46,592 bases of DNA from Natronolimnohabitans sp. A-GB9 (GTDB lineage Archaea > Halobacteriota > Halobacteria > Halobacteriales > Natrialbaceae): assembly GCF_030848565.1 (NCBI RefSeq), contig NZ_JAVDDV010000023.1, positions 1-46,592 of the forward strand, given 5' to 3'. Shown piece after piece: positions 19,446 to 28,085 of this stretch. Below the pieces are notes generated by a model. That model ran no database searches, was not told where the DNA came from, and worked only from the letters and a program-made list of their open reading frames with translations. Numbering within the stretch: the stretch's first letter is position 1; every line of letters starts with the position of its first letter. The position numbers and the translations under genes were made by a program.

Positions 19446-19556
19446 TGGCGGTCTCTCGGATCGCCATCGACTCTCGTACTGCGGCCGGAACGCGACGACC
19501 TCTCATAGACCGCTCACACTATCGTAACCACTGAACGGTAGTGTACACCCGATCGC

Positions 19557-19772
19557 TTGCGGGACGCGCGGATCGATGCGACCACCGGGAGAACCGCGAA
19601 CTGGCTGGCGGGGACCGGTGTGCGCCGTGTGCCGTGCGATCGGTGTGGACCCGTCCGACGGTCACTCACCGTTGCGAGCGCGTACAGCGCCTTGGCGATG
19701 GGTGTTACCATCGCGAACAGGACGGTCGTCGACGGGTTACTCGAAGCCCCTCTGTGTATCGATTATGTTTGA
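19557..19772 (+). pseudogene. Decayed copy of a small CDRC-motif ORF
   Basis: A short frame (from a TTG) encodes RIDATTGRTANW and CDRCG, matching the neighbouring frame at 19809-20144 (RVDATTG, ANW, CDRC). Upstream DNA also aligns: the stretch near 19521-19560 matches that near 19852-19890 without gaps, but in this copy the equivalent frame has a stop and a shift. It therefore looks like a degenerate tandem copy. Function is unknown. Confidence 0.4.
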
Positions 19773-19808
19773 CACACTCACTCATGGGGGGAGGAGTTAC
19801 ATAAATCC

Positions 19809-20144
19809 TTGCAATACGACGACGGTGTCACTCATCGCGTCGAGGAAACGCTCTATAGTAGCCACTGGCCGTCGGTGCAAACTGATCGCACGAGGGGAGC
19901 GCGGGTCGATGCGACCACCGGAACGAGCCCTGCGAACTGGCGAGCAGGGGCTGACGTAACCTACGAACTCTGCGATCGGTGTGTGCATCGTTTCAGTTGT
20001 TACTCTAGTCTCTCTGGACCGCTGTCTATCGTGCCGGCGCGACCGCAAGATGGGCCGCGTCGGGAACTCGATGCAGCGGTCCGTATCGTGATAGTAGTTA
20101 CTCGCTGTGGCCGTTATCGTTCTCGCCGTCCGTTTTTTCACTGA
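19809..20144 (+). CDS. Hypothetical 111-residue protein, CDRC motif
   Basis: An open frame with the conserved core RVDATTGTSPANW, then AGADVTYELCDRC. It is the more intact of two tandem copies. Only two cysteines of a possible metal site sit in the motif. The C-terminal third (Arg-rich) does not look haloarchaeal, so the true stop or frame may differ and the gene may itself be decayed. No function can be offered. Confidence 0.3.
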   Translation: MQYDDGVTHRVEETLYSSHWPSVQTDRTRGARVDATTGTSPANWRAGADVTYELCDRCVHRFSCYSSLSGPLSIVPARPQDGPRRELDAAVRIVIVVTRCGRYRSRRPFFH

Positions 20145-20236
20145 GACGGATCGGAACGGATCCGTGTCCGTTGTCGATCGTGGCAAAAAGTCATATACCA
20201 CTGGGATTAATGGTAACGCTGTACGAACACCAATCC

Positions 20237-20632
20237 ATGACGACGATCTTACTCAGCATCGATACGAACGTCGAACGGGCGAACGAACAGGTCGAGTCGA
20301 TAACCGAACTCCCACTCGATACGACGGAGACGCAGATCGTCCTCTATCACGTCTTCCGGGCGGACGACGAAGGCGCTGACGCGAGAAATCTCAAGTCGGT
20401 CGCTGCGGCGGTGGAGCAACTCGAGGACGCCGGCTTCGACGTCGAGGTCGCCCAGTCGAGTGGCGATGCCGTGCCGAACATTCTGGACAAAGCCGACGAA
20501 CTCGACGCCGACCTCATTAGTCTCGCGGGCCGAAAGCGATCTCCGACCGGGAAGGCCCTGTTCGGGAGCGTCACGCAGGACGTGATTCTGAAATCCGACC
20601 GGACGGTGTTGCTCGAGACGACGAGTAGCTGA
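20237..20632 (+). CDS. Universal stress protein (UspA) family
   Basis: A 131-residue single UspA domain. It has the N-terminal strand TILLSIDTNVE and the C-terminal nucleotide-loop region AGRKRSPTGKALFGSVTQDV, which fits the G-2x-G-9x-G(S/T) pattern loosely and suggests possible ATP binding. The start at 20237 aligns with family proteins; upstream ATG codons at 20210 would add a non-conserved tail. A TATA-like element lies at about 20192-20200. UspA proteins beside transporters are common in haloarchaea, and the YjiH-type carrier gene follows after 173 bases. Confidence 0.85.
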   Translation: MTTILLSIDTNVERANEQVESITELPLDTTETQIVLYHVFRADDEGADARNLKSVAAAVEQLEDAGFDVEVAQSSGDAVPNILDKADELDADLISLAGRKRSPTGKALFGSVTQDVILKSDRTVLLETTSS

Positions 20633-20805
20633 TCGGCGGTGTCCGCTTTTTCGAATCGAGGTGACTCGAGTAGCACCGTTGTACGACACTACCATTATAA
20701 TTCTCACATTAAAATAAAAAAGTATGTATACTATGATTGTTCTCATAATACATTATCCGACATATGATCGGTGTTTTTATTACCCATGGGGCGGTTTGTC
20801 GAACC

Positions 20806-22266
20806 ATGTTTGGGGGTCAAGCCTGGGAAGATGACGAACACATATCAGGCGAGTCAGTGACACCTGAGGAGAAGTCGATCGACGACGTCGATTTCATCGA
20901 CAAAGGATGGAGGGCAACGCTGAAATTCATCGTCGCGTTCGCGACCGGTGCGTTCGTCTTCCTGTTCCCGATCCAGTGGGACGGGCAGACGACGATTCCA
21001 CTCGACGTGATGATGACGCTGCTCCAGAACGCGTCGATGTTCGCCGTCGAGATGTTCACGCTGGGGCTTCTCATCGCAGGTGGTGTGTTCACGACGATCG
21101 CGGAGCTGCACTACCGCAGAGTGTACACTGTGAGCGAACGAGTCGAGGAGTGGTTCGAACTCGACTACTGGCGAACGTCGAAGCCGTTCTGGGCGCTTCG
21201 AGTCATCGGCGCTGTCCTCGGGGTGGCAATCCTACTCGAGGCCGGCCCCGGTTGGATGTTCGCCGATCCGGTTGTCGGGACTGCCTGGAGCGCCCTCGCG
21301 ATCACGGTCGCACTCGTGATTCCGCTGGGGGCGATCTTCGTCAACTTACTCGCCGAACTTGGCGGTCTCCAGTTCATTGGGACGCTCGCCCAGCCGCTCA
21401 TGCGGCCGTTTTTCAATCTGCCCGGCCGGTCGGCACTCGACAGCGCGGCCTCGTGGCTCGGCTCGTTCAGCATCGGCTACTACCTGACCCGAAACGTCTT
21501 CGACCGCGGTGGTTACAACAAACGCGAAGTGTTCGTGATCTGTACGTGCTTCGCGACGGCGAACCTGGGGACGGTGGGGGCCGTCGCAGCGGTGTTGGAA
21601 ATCCTTCACCTCTTTCCGATCATCGTGGCGCTTTACCTCATCGCAACCCTCATCGTCGCCGCGATCCTCGCTCGCATTCCGCCGCTCTCGACGGTTCCGG
21701 AAGAGTACGTCGCCGAGCCGAATCCCGAACCGCGGTTTACCGGCACGGTCGGTGATTACTTCCGATTCGCCTTCAACGAGGGCGTGAAAACGGCGAAGAA
21801 AGGTGACTCGATCGCGCGCGCTTCCGTCGTCGGCTTCATCGACGGGATGAAACTGGCCGGAATGATCATCGGGACGGTGTTGACGATCGCGATGACCGTG
21901 CTCCTGCTCGAGCATTACACCGCGTTCTTCGCGTACATCTCTGCCCCGTTCATCCCGCTGATGAACATTCTCGGCATTCCGGACCCGCAGATGGCCGCGA
22001 CGGGCATCATCGCCGGTGGCGCGGAGTACTTCATCGGCGCGACGATGGTCGTCGAGGCCGACGTGCTCACGCAGGTGTTCGTCGTGATCGTCACGAGCGG
22101 ACAGGCGATCTTCATCGCAGCGTCGGCGCCGATGATGGTGGACATGTTCGACGACGTTCCCATGCGGTTCCGTGACCTGCTGCTCTTGCTCGTCCTACGG
22201 ACTGCATTCCTCATCCCCGTCGCTGCGGCCCTGACACATGCCGCTGCGTACGTGGGCCTCATCTAA
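20806..22266 (+). CDS. YjiH family membrane protein (nucleoside-recognition/GATE domain)
   Basis: A 486-residue membrane protein with about 11 hydrophobic segments. It resembles the YjiH group, which carries the nucleoside-recognition (GATE) domain found in many uncharacterised transporters. Family-like stretches include PLMRPFFNLPGRSALDSAASW, GGYNKREVFVICTCFATANLG, and a repeat of the motif in the second half near PFIPLMNILGIPDPQMAATG. The start at 20806 was preferred over 20764 because the TATA-like run (ttttatta, about 20774-20781) overlaps the longer version; a leaderless start results. Substrate unknown; uptake of an organic solute is likely given the neighbours. Confidence 0.75.
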   Translation: MFGGQAWEDDEHISGESVTPEEKSIDDVDFIDKGWRATLKFIVAFATGAFVFLFPIQWDGQTTIPLDVMMTLLQNASMFAVEMFTLGLLIAGGVFTTIAELHYRRVYTVSERVEEWFELDYWRTSKPFWALRVIGAVLGVAILLEAGPGWMFADPVVGTAWSALAITVALVIPLGAIFVNLLAELGGLQFIGTLAQPLMRPFFNLPGRSALDSAASWLGSFSIGYYLTRNVFDRGGYNKREVFVICTCFATANLGTVGAVAAVLEILHLFPIIVALYLIATLIVAAILARIPPLSTVPEEYVAEPNPEPRFTGTVGDYFRFAFNEGVKTAKKGDSIARASVVGFIDGMKLAGMIIGTVLTIAMTVLLLEHYTAFFAYISAPFIPLMNILGIPDPQMAATGIIAGGAEYFIGATMVVEADVLTQVFVVIVTSGQAIFIAASAPMMVDMFDDVPMRFRDLLLLLVLRTAFLIPVAAALTHAAAYVGLI

Positions 22267-22916
22267 CTGGGACCCACGCGCGGTCCGCGCCGTTTTCCGA
22301 ATCGCTCGTCGAGTGTGTCGATTCGCTGTGTCGCCCGTCATGGCATGTGGCGGCCGTCGTTCGTTTTTTGTTGTCGTGATCCGATCCGATCCGATTCGGA
22401 TCGATTCGGCAACCACACGCTCGGTTCTGACTCGAGACACTACTGCTCGTAACTGTCGAACGATCTCATCGAAACCTCCGCTTTATCCTCTGGCTGTAAT
22501 TTATATGCCTCTACGGGTTACCAGAGAAATACAGAACCTTATATTTCTTCGACCATGTATTATAACTAAAACCCAGTTCGCTGTCGGCGTTCTCGAGCGT
22601 ATTCGATAGTCGCCCAGTGTTTCTCACGAATATTATCGACATAGTGGGTGGGAGACGAGGAAAAGTACGCTATCCAGTGAAGTCCATAACAAATGAAGAA
22701 TGGACGGTAGTCGGGAACACGTTGGACGAACGTATACGGTGATACGGATCAGCAGTCGATACGTTCGACACTATCGATTGGCGTCGATCACGCGAAAAAT
22801 CGGCTATCGACAGGTCGTCGGTTCGAGGCCAACGATAGCCCGGCAAACCGGCGATAGTGAACCGCGGTCGAACGGTCGGCGACGGCGTTACCGATTCGAA
22901 ACGCGGACGACCCGTC
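22267..22916. other. Intergenic region between convergent YjiH and aldehyde dehydrogenase genes
   Basis: No gene or repeat is recognised in these 650 bases. The flanking genes converge, so two terminators are expected, but no strong hairpin with a T-run was seen. AT-rich stretches near 22500-22560 resemble former promoter DNA. Confidence 0.35.
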
Positions 22917-24386
22917 TTAGAACGGGTACTCTCGTTGCTCTCGCTGGATCGAGACCCACTTCGTTCGCGTGAACTTCCGCAGGATCGCTTCGGCGTTGTA
23001 CCGACCCATACCCGACGCGCCGACGCCGCCGAACGGCACGTGTGGCTCGTCGTTGATCGGCTGGTCGTTGATGTGGATCATGCCGGTCTCGACGCGGTCC
23101 GCAATGTCGCGGGCGCGCTCTAAGTCGCCGGCGTGGACGGCACCGGAGAGGCCGTACTCGGTGGCGTTTGCCATCTCGACGGCCTCGTCGTCGTCGGAGA
23201 ACGGAATCACCGGTGCGACCGGACCGAAGTGCTCGTTACACGCGGCAGCCATGTCGTTGGTGACGTCCGACAGCACCGTCGGTTCGATGACCAGACCGTC
23301 GGCTTCGCCGCCGGTCTCGAGAGTTGCGCCGGCCTCGACGGTTTCCTCGATGAACTCGAGGACCGTATCGCGCTGGGTTTCGTTGATGATCGGGCCGACG
23401 ACGACCTCGTCCAGTTCGGTGCCGGCGGGCAGCTGCGCGGCACGTTCGGTGAGCCGCTCGACGTACTCGTCGTAGACGTCCTCGTGGACGAGGTGGCGGT
23501 TGATCGAGATACACACCTGTCCCTGGTGCATGAACGTCCCGAAGACGCCAGCGTCGACGGCCTGCTCGAGGTCGGCATCGTCGGTGACGATGTGGACGTT
23601 GTTGCCGCCCAGTTCCAGCGCCGGCTCGGCGAAGTTTTCGGCGGCTCGCTGGGCGACCTGTCGGCCGACTTCGGTCGAGCCGGTAAACGCGACGACCTCC
23701 GCGCGCTCGTCGCTCGCGACGGCGTCACCGACGGTCGAGCCCGGACCGGGGACGACGTTGAGCAGTCCGTCCGGGAGGCCGGCCTCCTCGAAGATGTCGG
23801 CCAGGAGCAGTCCGCCGGTGATCGGCGTGTCTCCGGCGGGTTTGAGGACGACCGCGTTTCCGAGCGCGAGCGCCGGCGCGACAGCACGCATCGAGAGGTG
23901 GAACGGGAAGTTCCACGGCGAGATGACCCCGACGACGCCGACGGGTTCGCGTTCGACGACGTTTTCCTTGCCCGGGATGATCGACTTCTCGTGGTCGCCA
24001 CCGTCACGGAACGGGAAACTCGTCGCGACGTTCATCATCCCCGTAGCGAGTTGGACCTCCTTTGCTCCCTTCGGGACGATGCTCCCGGCTTCGCGTCCGA
24101 GGAGATCTACGACTTCGTCCTGCCGTTCCTGCAGTCGCTCGACTGCGCTCTCGATGACGGCAGCTCGCTCCTGTGGCGGCGTCTGTGCCCACTCGGTCTG
24201 TGCCTGTTCGGCGACTGCGTAGGCCTCGTCGACGTCGTCCTCGGTCGCCTGTGGGATCGTCGCGACGACCTCACCCGTCGCCGGGCTGGTAACCGTCGTC
24301 TCCGCTGCGCCCTCGGGTTGGCGCCACTCACCGTCGATGTACAGTCCGTTCCACTTCGTTTCGGCGTCCGTTGTCTGTGAACTCAT
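22917..24386 (-). CDS. NAD(P)-dependent aldehyde dehydrogenase (benzaldehyde/vanillin-type)
   Basis: A 489-residue aldehyde dehydrogenase. The catalytic Cys292 lies in GQVCISINR, the general base Glu258 in LELGGNN, and the cofactor-binding stretch GVISPWNFPFHLS is present; the oxyanion and FGPV regions are also recognisable. The overall look is that of aromatic aldehyde dehydrogenases, which oxidise benzaldehyde-type substrates to acids. The ATG at 24386 gives a natural start; a longer version adds six residues. A TATA-like run on the reverse strand at about 24437-24445 implies a leader of about 28 bases. It lies downstream of the second amidohydrolase-Rieske pair on the same strand but with its own promoter. 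Confidence 0.9.
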   Translation of the reverse strand: MSSQTTDAETKWNGLYIDGEWRQPEGAAETTVTSPATGEVVATIPQATEDDVDEAYAVAEQAQTEWAQTPPQERAAVIESAVERLQERQDEVVDLLGREAGSIVPKGAKEVQLATGMMNVATSFPFRDGGDHEKSIIPGKENVVEREPVGVVGVISPWNFPFHLSMRAVAPALALGNAVVLKPAGDTPITGGLLLADIFEEAGLPDGLLNVVPGPGSTVGDAVASDERAEVVAFTGSTEVGRQVAQRAAENFAEPALELGGNNVHIVTDDADLEQAVDAGVFGTFMHQGQVCISINRHLVHEDVYDEYVERLTERAAQLPAGTELDEVVVGPIINETQRDTVLEFIEETVEAGATLETGGEADGLVIEPTVLSDVTNDMAAACNEHFGPVAPVIPFSDDDEAVEMANATEYGLSGAVHAGDLERARDIADRVETGMIHINDQPINDEPHVPFGGVGASGMGRYNAEAILRKFTRTKWVSIQREQREYPF

Positions 24387-24553
24387 GTGTTGTGAACCGG
24401 CCACATGCGTGACCTACACCTAGGTACTCGCGTCGTCCAAATAAAACCATCCCTATCGATCGACCGAAAACCCGAACGAGAAGTGAGTACTGGCACGTCG
24501 TCGATACAGCCCTCTGTCTCGAACACCCGCAGCCGGGTCGCGGGTGTGCCGGT

Positions 24554-24574
24554 ACTGGCGGACAGTCGTCCGTA
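24554..24574 (+). repeat. 21-bp motif, copy 2
   Basis: It reads ACTGGCGGACAGT, one base, then GTCCGTA, matching the copies at 15383 and 33105 at 18 of 21 or better in the best-conserved comparison with copy 1. It lies in the gap between the Rieske stop (24633) and the aldehyde dehydrogenase promoter, about 110 bases upstream of that gene's TATA-like element. The wider match with copy 3 includes GTGCCGG just before it. Confidence 0.5.
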
Positions 24575-24632
24575 GACGGGTGTAATACCCTGCGCGGAGC
24601 TGTCGACGGATGTGGCTACTATCGTTCGAGTG

Positions 24633-25013
24633 TTATTGCTGGCCGTCGACGTAGACGACTCCGTCTTCGACGACGACGTCGAACGTCGGAAGGACGATGT
24701 CGTCGTCGGCGAGTTGCTCGCCCGTCTCGAGGTCGTACGACCAACCGTGCCACGGACAGGAGATGATCGGCTCGTTGTCGTCGTAGTCTTTCTCGACGCG
24801 CTTGCCGGGTTCGACGAACTCGCCGACGAGTTTCCGGCTGACCTGCCCTTCGGCGACCGGACCGCAGTCGTGGAGACACCGGTTCTGGACGGCGTGGAAC
24901 TCACCGTTGACGCGGAGAACGCCGACTTCGATGCCGTTTACGTCGACGAGTTCGCGATCGCCCTCTTCGAACTCCGATTCGGGTTTGACTTCGATCAGTT
25001 CCGTCGTGCTCAT
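24633..25013 (-). CDS. Rieske [2Fe-2S] ferredoxin-like protein (2)
   Basis: A 126-residue single-domain Rieske protein. Ligands are Cys46/His48 (CLH) and Cys86/His89 (CPWHGW), with an extra Cys50. The loop between ligand pairs is 37 residues, again much longer than in standard Rieske ferredoxins. Its start overlaps the stop of the upstream amidohydrolase by four bases (ATGA), so translation is coupled. It mirrors the pair at 13821-15322, but the two Rieske proteins are only distantly alike, so the pairing is conserved more strongly than the sequence. Likely role: electron carrier or redox partner for the same unknown reaction. Confidence 0.87.
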   Translation of the reverse strand: MSTTELIEVKPESEFEEGDRELVDVNGIEVGVLRVNGEFHAVQNRCLHDCGPVAEGQVSRKLVGEFVEPGKRVEKDYDDNEPIISCPWHGWSYDLETGEQLADDDIVLPTFDVVVEDGVVYVDGQQ

Positions 25014-26128
25014 AGGTCGAACACCTCCTGTGCGTTACCCGAGAGGATCTGCTTTTTCTCGTCTTCCGAGAGGAACGGGAGGTCGGTGACCGTCGTCGGT
25101 CGGTCGTAGTCCCAGTGTGGGTAGTCCGAAGCGTACATCAGGCTGTCGGCACCGACCATGTCGAAACACTTCTCGAGGTATTCGGGGTCGGCCGAGATCT
25201 CGAGGGGCTGGGTGCCGTAGTAGAAGTCCTTGATGTACTCGCCGGGCTTTTTCTCGAGCAGCGGCGCTTCTTCGGGGCGCTTGAGGTACTCCTCGTCGAG
25301 TCGCGTGATCAGGCCGGGGATGTAGGTGATGCCCGACTCCATGAAGACGATGTCCAGGTCGGGGAACTTCTCGGGGACGCCCTGGACGACGAGGCTGACG
25401 ATCTGAGACATGTTCGACTCCAGGAAGCCGAGCGTGTGGGTCTCGAGCATCTCCTGGTAGCCGGCACGGACGTACTCGTCGAGACCGGCACCGCCGGTGT
25501 GGAAGACCGCCGGAAGGCCGAGCTCTTCACACCGCTCGTAGAGCGGGTCGTACTTGCGGTTGCCAAGCGGTGGCGTCGCACCGGCGGTGACGAAACAGGC
25601 ACCGACGTATTCCTCTTCGCCTTCGATCCGATCGAGGATCTCGAGGGAGGCGTCGACGTCGCCGTAGGGGATGGGCGCGAGCCCGTGAATGCCGTCGTCG
25701 GGGTCGAGGACCTCCTCTTGCATGTACTCGACGTAGGCCTTCGCGAACGCGCTCTGGCGGTCGTCGTCGGCGGTCGTTCCGGCGCCCGCGAGGATGAGAT
25801 GCGAGATCAGCAGCGTCTCGTCGACGCCGATGGACTCCATCCCTTCACGGATCCGCTCGGGCGTCTCGGGCTCGTCTGGGTACGAGGAGTGTTCGCGGGT
25901 GATCTTCCCGTGGGCCTGGCGGTCGCCGGTCGAGAAGGGGAAGAACGAACTGAGGTTTTGCTTTGCGCCTTTCTCGTCGAAGTTGCTCTCCTCGAACTTC
26001 GTCTTCCAGGGCTCTTCCATGTACTCGGCGACGTCGTGGAACGACTCCATGTAGTGACAGTCGCCGTCGATGACGTGATACCGGTCTAGTGCCTCTTGAT
26101 TCGGCTGGCTCTCGTCGGATTCCAGCAT
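25010..26128 (-). CDS. Amidohydrolase-2 family protein (2), metal-dependent
   Basis: A 372-residue amidohydrolase_2 protein. The N-terminal metal motif is Asp23-x-His25 (VIDGDCH), the mid-barrel His is in AVFHTGG, and the late Asp is in MYASDYPHWD. The His that copy 1 shows in EGGHWW is replaced here by ESGITYIP, so the metal site or the substrate may differ. The C-terminus, KKQILSGNAQEVFDL, closely matches that of copy 1. It is the first gene of a two-gene unit with the Rieske protein. The start at 26128 has a TATA-like box about 25 bases upstream on the reverse strand, with a palindrome beside it (listed separately). Confidence 0.83.
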   Translation of the reverse strand: MLESDESQPNQEALDRYHVIDGDCHYMESFHDVAEYMEEPWKTKFEESNFDEKGAKQNLSSFFPFSTGDRQAHGKITREHSSYPDEPETPERIREGMESIGVDETLLISHLILAGAGTTADDDRQSAFAKAYVEYMQEEVLDPDDGIHGLAPIPYGDVDASLEILDRIEGEEEYVGACFVTAGATPPLGNRKYDPLYERCEELGLPAVFHTGGAGLDEYVRAGYQEMLETHTLGFLESNMSQIVSLVVQGVPEKFPDLDIVFMESGITYIPGLITRLDEEYLKRPEEAPLLEKKPGEYIKDFYYGTQPLEISADPEYLEKCFDMVGADSLMYASDYPHWDYDRPTTVTDLPFLSEDEKKQILSGNAQEVFDL

Positions 26129-26140
26129 GGTCGTATAACG

Positions 26141-26156
26141 GTACCGGTACTTTATA
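26141..26156 (-). promoter_or_regulatory. Promoter of amidohydrolase 2 with adjacent palindrome
   Basis: On the reverse strand a TATA-like box (tataaa, 26151-26156) is followed by the 10-base palindrome GTACCGGTAC (26141-26150), then the ATG at 26126-26128. A site between the TATA box and transcription start is where a repressor would act. The divergent IclR gene 2 is 3' to this unit, so IclR 2 is a candidate, but this is inference. Confidence 0.5.
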
Positions 26157-26387
26157 CACCTTTATTCGACGGGGGCTGTTGCTCCTAACCGAAGATAATT
26201 ATATTACTTCGAGCTGCCCGAGAGACGGATTTGACGTAGTCAAACCCAGTCGACCCACCAAACCCGTTCGAGGCCTGATCAGTTATTTACGATCGTACTT
26301 GTGTAATAGATCGCCGGGTCAGTCATTCCACCCCGTCTCCAACCGCCGGGAGAGAGAAGCGAGCCGCGGCGTGGCGTATTGAGAATA

Positions 26388-27191
26388 TCAAATCCAGGGA
26401 CGATCTCCGTCGGGGTACTCCGCGTGGACGTTGACTTCGATGGCGTTTGCCGCCCGCATGACCTTCTCCGGGAACTCCTCGCGGAAGCGGTCGCCGCTCC
26501 AGTTACTCGCCGACCCCGAGAGACTGACTGCTCCGAGGACGTGCTCACCGTCGTAGAGGATCGGAGCGCCGACCGCACGGATCCCCTGCATCTGTTCCTG
26601 ATCGTTCAGTGCGAACCCGCGTTCCCGGATGTCCTCGAGTTCCGCGGCGAGTTCGTCGGGATCCGTGATCGTCGAGGACGTATAGGAGACGAGCCCGTGG
26701 TCGTGGATGATCTCCGCGACTCGGTAGTCCGGCATGTGGGCGAGAATCGCCTTCCCCGCCGAAGTACAGTGGAGGTGGGTCTGTGGCCGGTCTCGTTTCC
26801 GTGGATGAAACTCCGTCCCGATCGCGTCCTCGCCGAACGCCTCGTGTAACACGACCAGTCGGCCGTCGTACTCGGTCATGAGGTGTGCGGTGGCGTTGCT
26901 GCCGTGTGCGAGTCGGTGGAGCTCCGCTTTGGCGGCCCGATAGAGGTCGTTTTGCAACCGAACGTGTTCCCCGTAGGGTAGTAGCTCGAGGCCGAGTCGG
27001 TACTCCCCGTCGTATTTGCGGACGAATCCACGTGACTCGAGGGTCGCGAGATACGTGTGTGCCGTCCCTGGCGACAATCCGACGGCGTCGGCTAGCGCCG
27101 AAACCGTCGTTCCTCCTGTCTCTCGCAGGTGCTCGAGGATGTCACAGACCCTATCGGCGGACTGAATTCGTCGCGGTTCGTCCGGGCTCAT
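26388..27191 (-). CDS. IclR family regulator (2)
   Basis: A 267-residue IclR-type regulator with a winged helix (SADRVCDILEHLRETGG, then GLSPGTAHTYLATLESR, residues about 10-75) and an effector domain ending near 250 (TSAGKAILAHMPDYRVAEI and the late GAVSLSGSASNW). The start at 27191 (MSPDEPRR) was chosen over an ATG 33 codons upstream, since the extra part is hydrophobic and unlike the family. It lies upstream of the amidohydrolase/Rieske unit 2 on the same strand, with a gap of 259 bases. Its upstream gap of about 0.9 kb holds two repeats of other kinds. Confidence 0.88.
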   Translation of the reverse strand: MSPDEPRRIQSADRVCDILEHLRETGGTTVSALADAVGLSPGTAHTYLATLESRGFVRKYDGEYRLGLELLPYGEHVRLQNDLYRAAKAELHRLAHGSNATAHLMTEYDGRLVVLHEAFGEDAIGTEFHPRKRDRPQTHLHCTSAGKAILAHMPDYRVAEIIHDHGLVSYTSSTITDPDELAAELEDIRERGFALNDQEQMQGIRAVGAPILYDGEHVLGAVSLSGSASNWSGDRFREEFPEKVMRAANAIEVNVHAEYPDGDRPWI

Positions 27192-27708
27192 ACTGCAGGC
27201 GATGGCTCCGAGGTCCAAGACTCTTTTGCTCACATCAAACGGTCCGACCGACTTCGGATAACCATACAAAATAGCGATAGCTAATCGCACTGCATGAAAC
27301 TACAGTTTTCACGTATATCTCGTAAATATACTCTTGCTATGACTGGTAGGAATATCATAGTGACGACTGAACCGGGTTACCTATCCGATCGACTTGGTAT
27401 TGGCGTCCAGGTGGTAACCACGAGTTGAACGTCCGGTGTGTTCGTCGTACGTTCGACCGTTCCTTACATCCATACTACTGTAAATTCTGAACGGACGTTG
27501 GAATCATCGACGCAGTATCTAGCTATCTCCCCACTATATTCGGGCGAATTACAAAAATCGTCCAAAACGAGTGTACGGATATTTGTGTAACGCGATATGC
27601 CAATCTTTCGAGTATTGTAATACACAAGTCTTGAATCCGAGTGTCCGCGCGTACGCGTATTCACGGCGTGTCCGTCGTACTGTACATCTCTTCCCGCTGT
27701 CCAAACCG

Positions 27709-27783
27709 CTAGTGGCGGTCCAAGCCTGAACTGATGGGTCGAACCCTGCGGTGTCGTCCGATTCGACCCATCAGTCGACGGTT
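27709..27783 (+). repeat. 75-bp hairpin repeat, copy 1
   Basis: This 75-base stretch recurs at 45720-45794 with only two mismatches. It has a perfect 13-base stem, CTGATGGGTCGAA and its complement, around an 18-base loop. It starts with CTAGTGGCGGTC. It resembles palindrome-bearing elements derived from IS200/IS605 ends (PATE-like), but no transposase is present. Apart from this repeat and the one at 27900, the gap 27192-28085 shows no gene. Confidence 0.75.
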
Positions 27784-27899
27784 AGAGTGAGAGAACATGA
27801 CGACGAAGCACGAGAACGTTCTCCAATAGCGAACAACCACGAACGACGGAAGATCGGAGGAGCTCCGACCGTATTAATCGGTCTCGTCGCGCGTCTCTG

Positions 27900-28009
27900 A
27901 TACTGTCGTACAGCAGTTAGAGAACCGTCGAGCGCGACGTTGCGTCCCTCACCCGCGGGGACGACCACAGTCGCGTGACCGAACTATGAATAGTGCTGTC
28001 CGACAGTAT
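27900..28009 (+). repeat. Dispersed 110-bp element with palindromic inverted ends (copy 2)
   Basis: Left end ATACTGTCGTACAGCA (27900-27915); right end is its near-complement TGCTGTCCGACAGTAT (27994-28009). It aligns along nearly its whole length with the reverse complement of the element at 12389-12497. The element ends 76 bases before the GNAT start at 28086 and lies upstream of IclR gene 2 on the other strand, though over 700 bases away. Confidence 0.75.
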
Positions 28010-28085
28010 GACTACATACTGAAACTGCCAACGACTGGTATTCGTGGAAAGTATTGAGTAACTGGATAGCGACGAATCGAACACT

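Noticed and set aside
19443-19454. Third copy of the 75-bp repeat (CTAGTGGCGGTC)
   Set aside because: Only 12 bases match, the hairpin is missing, and it overlaps the thioesterase stop codon; probably chance.
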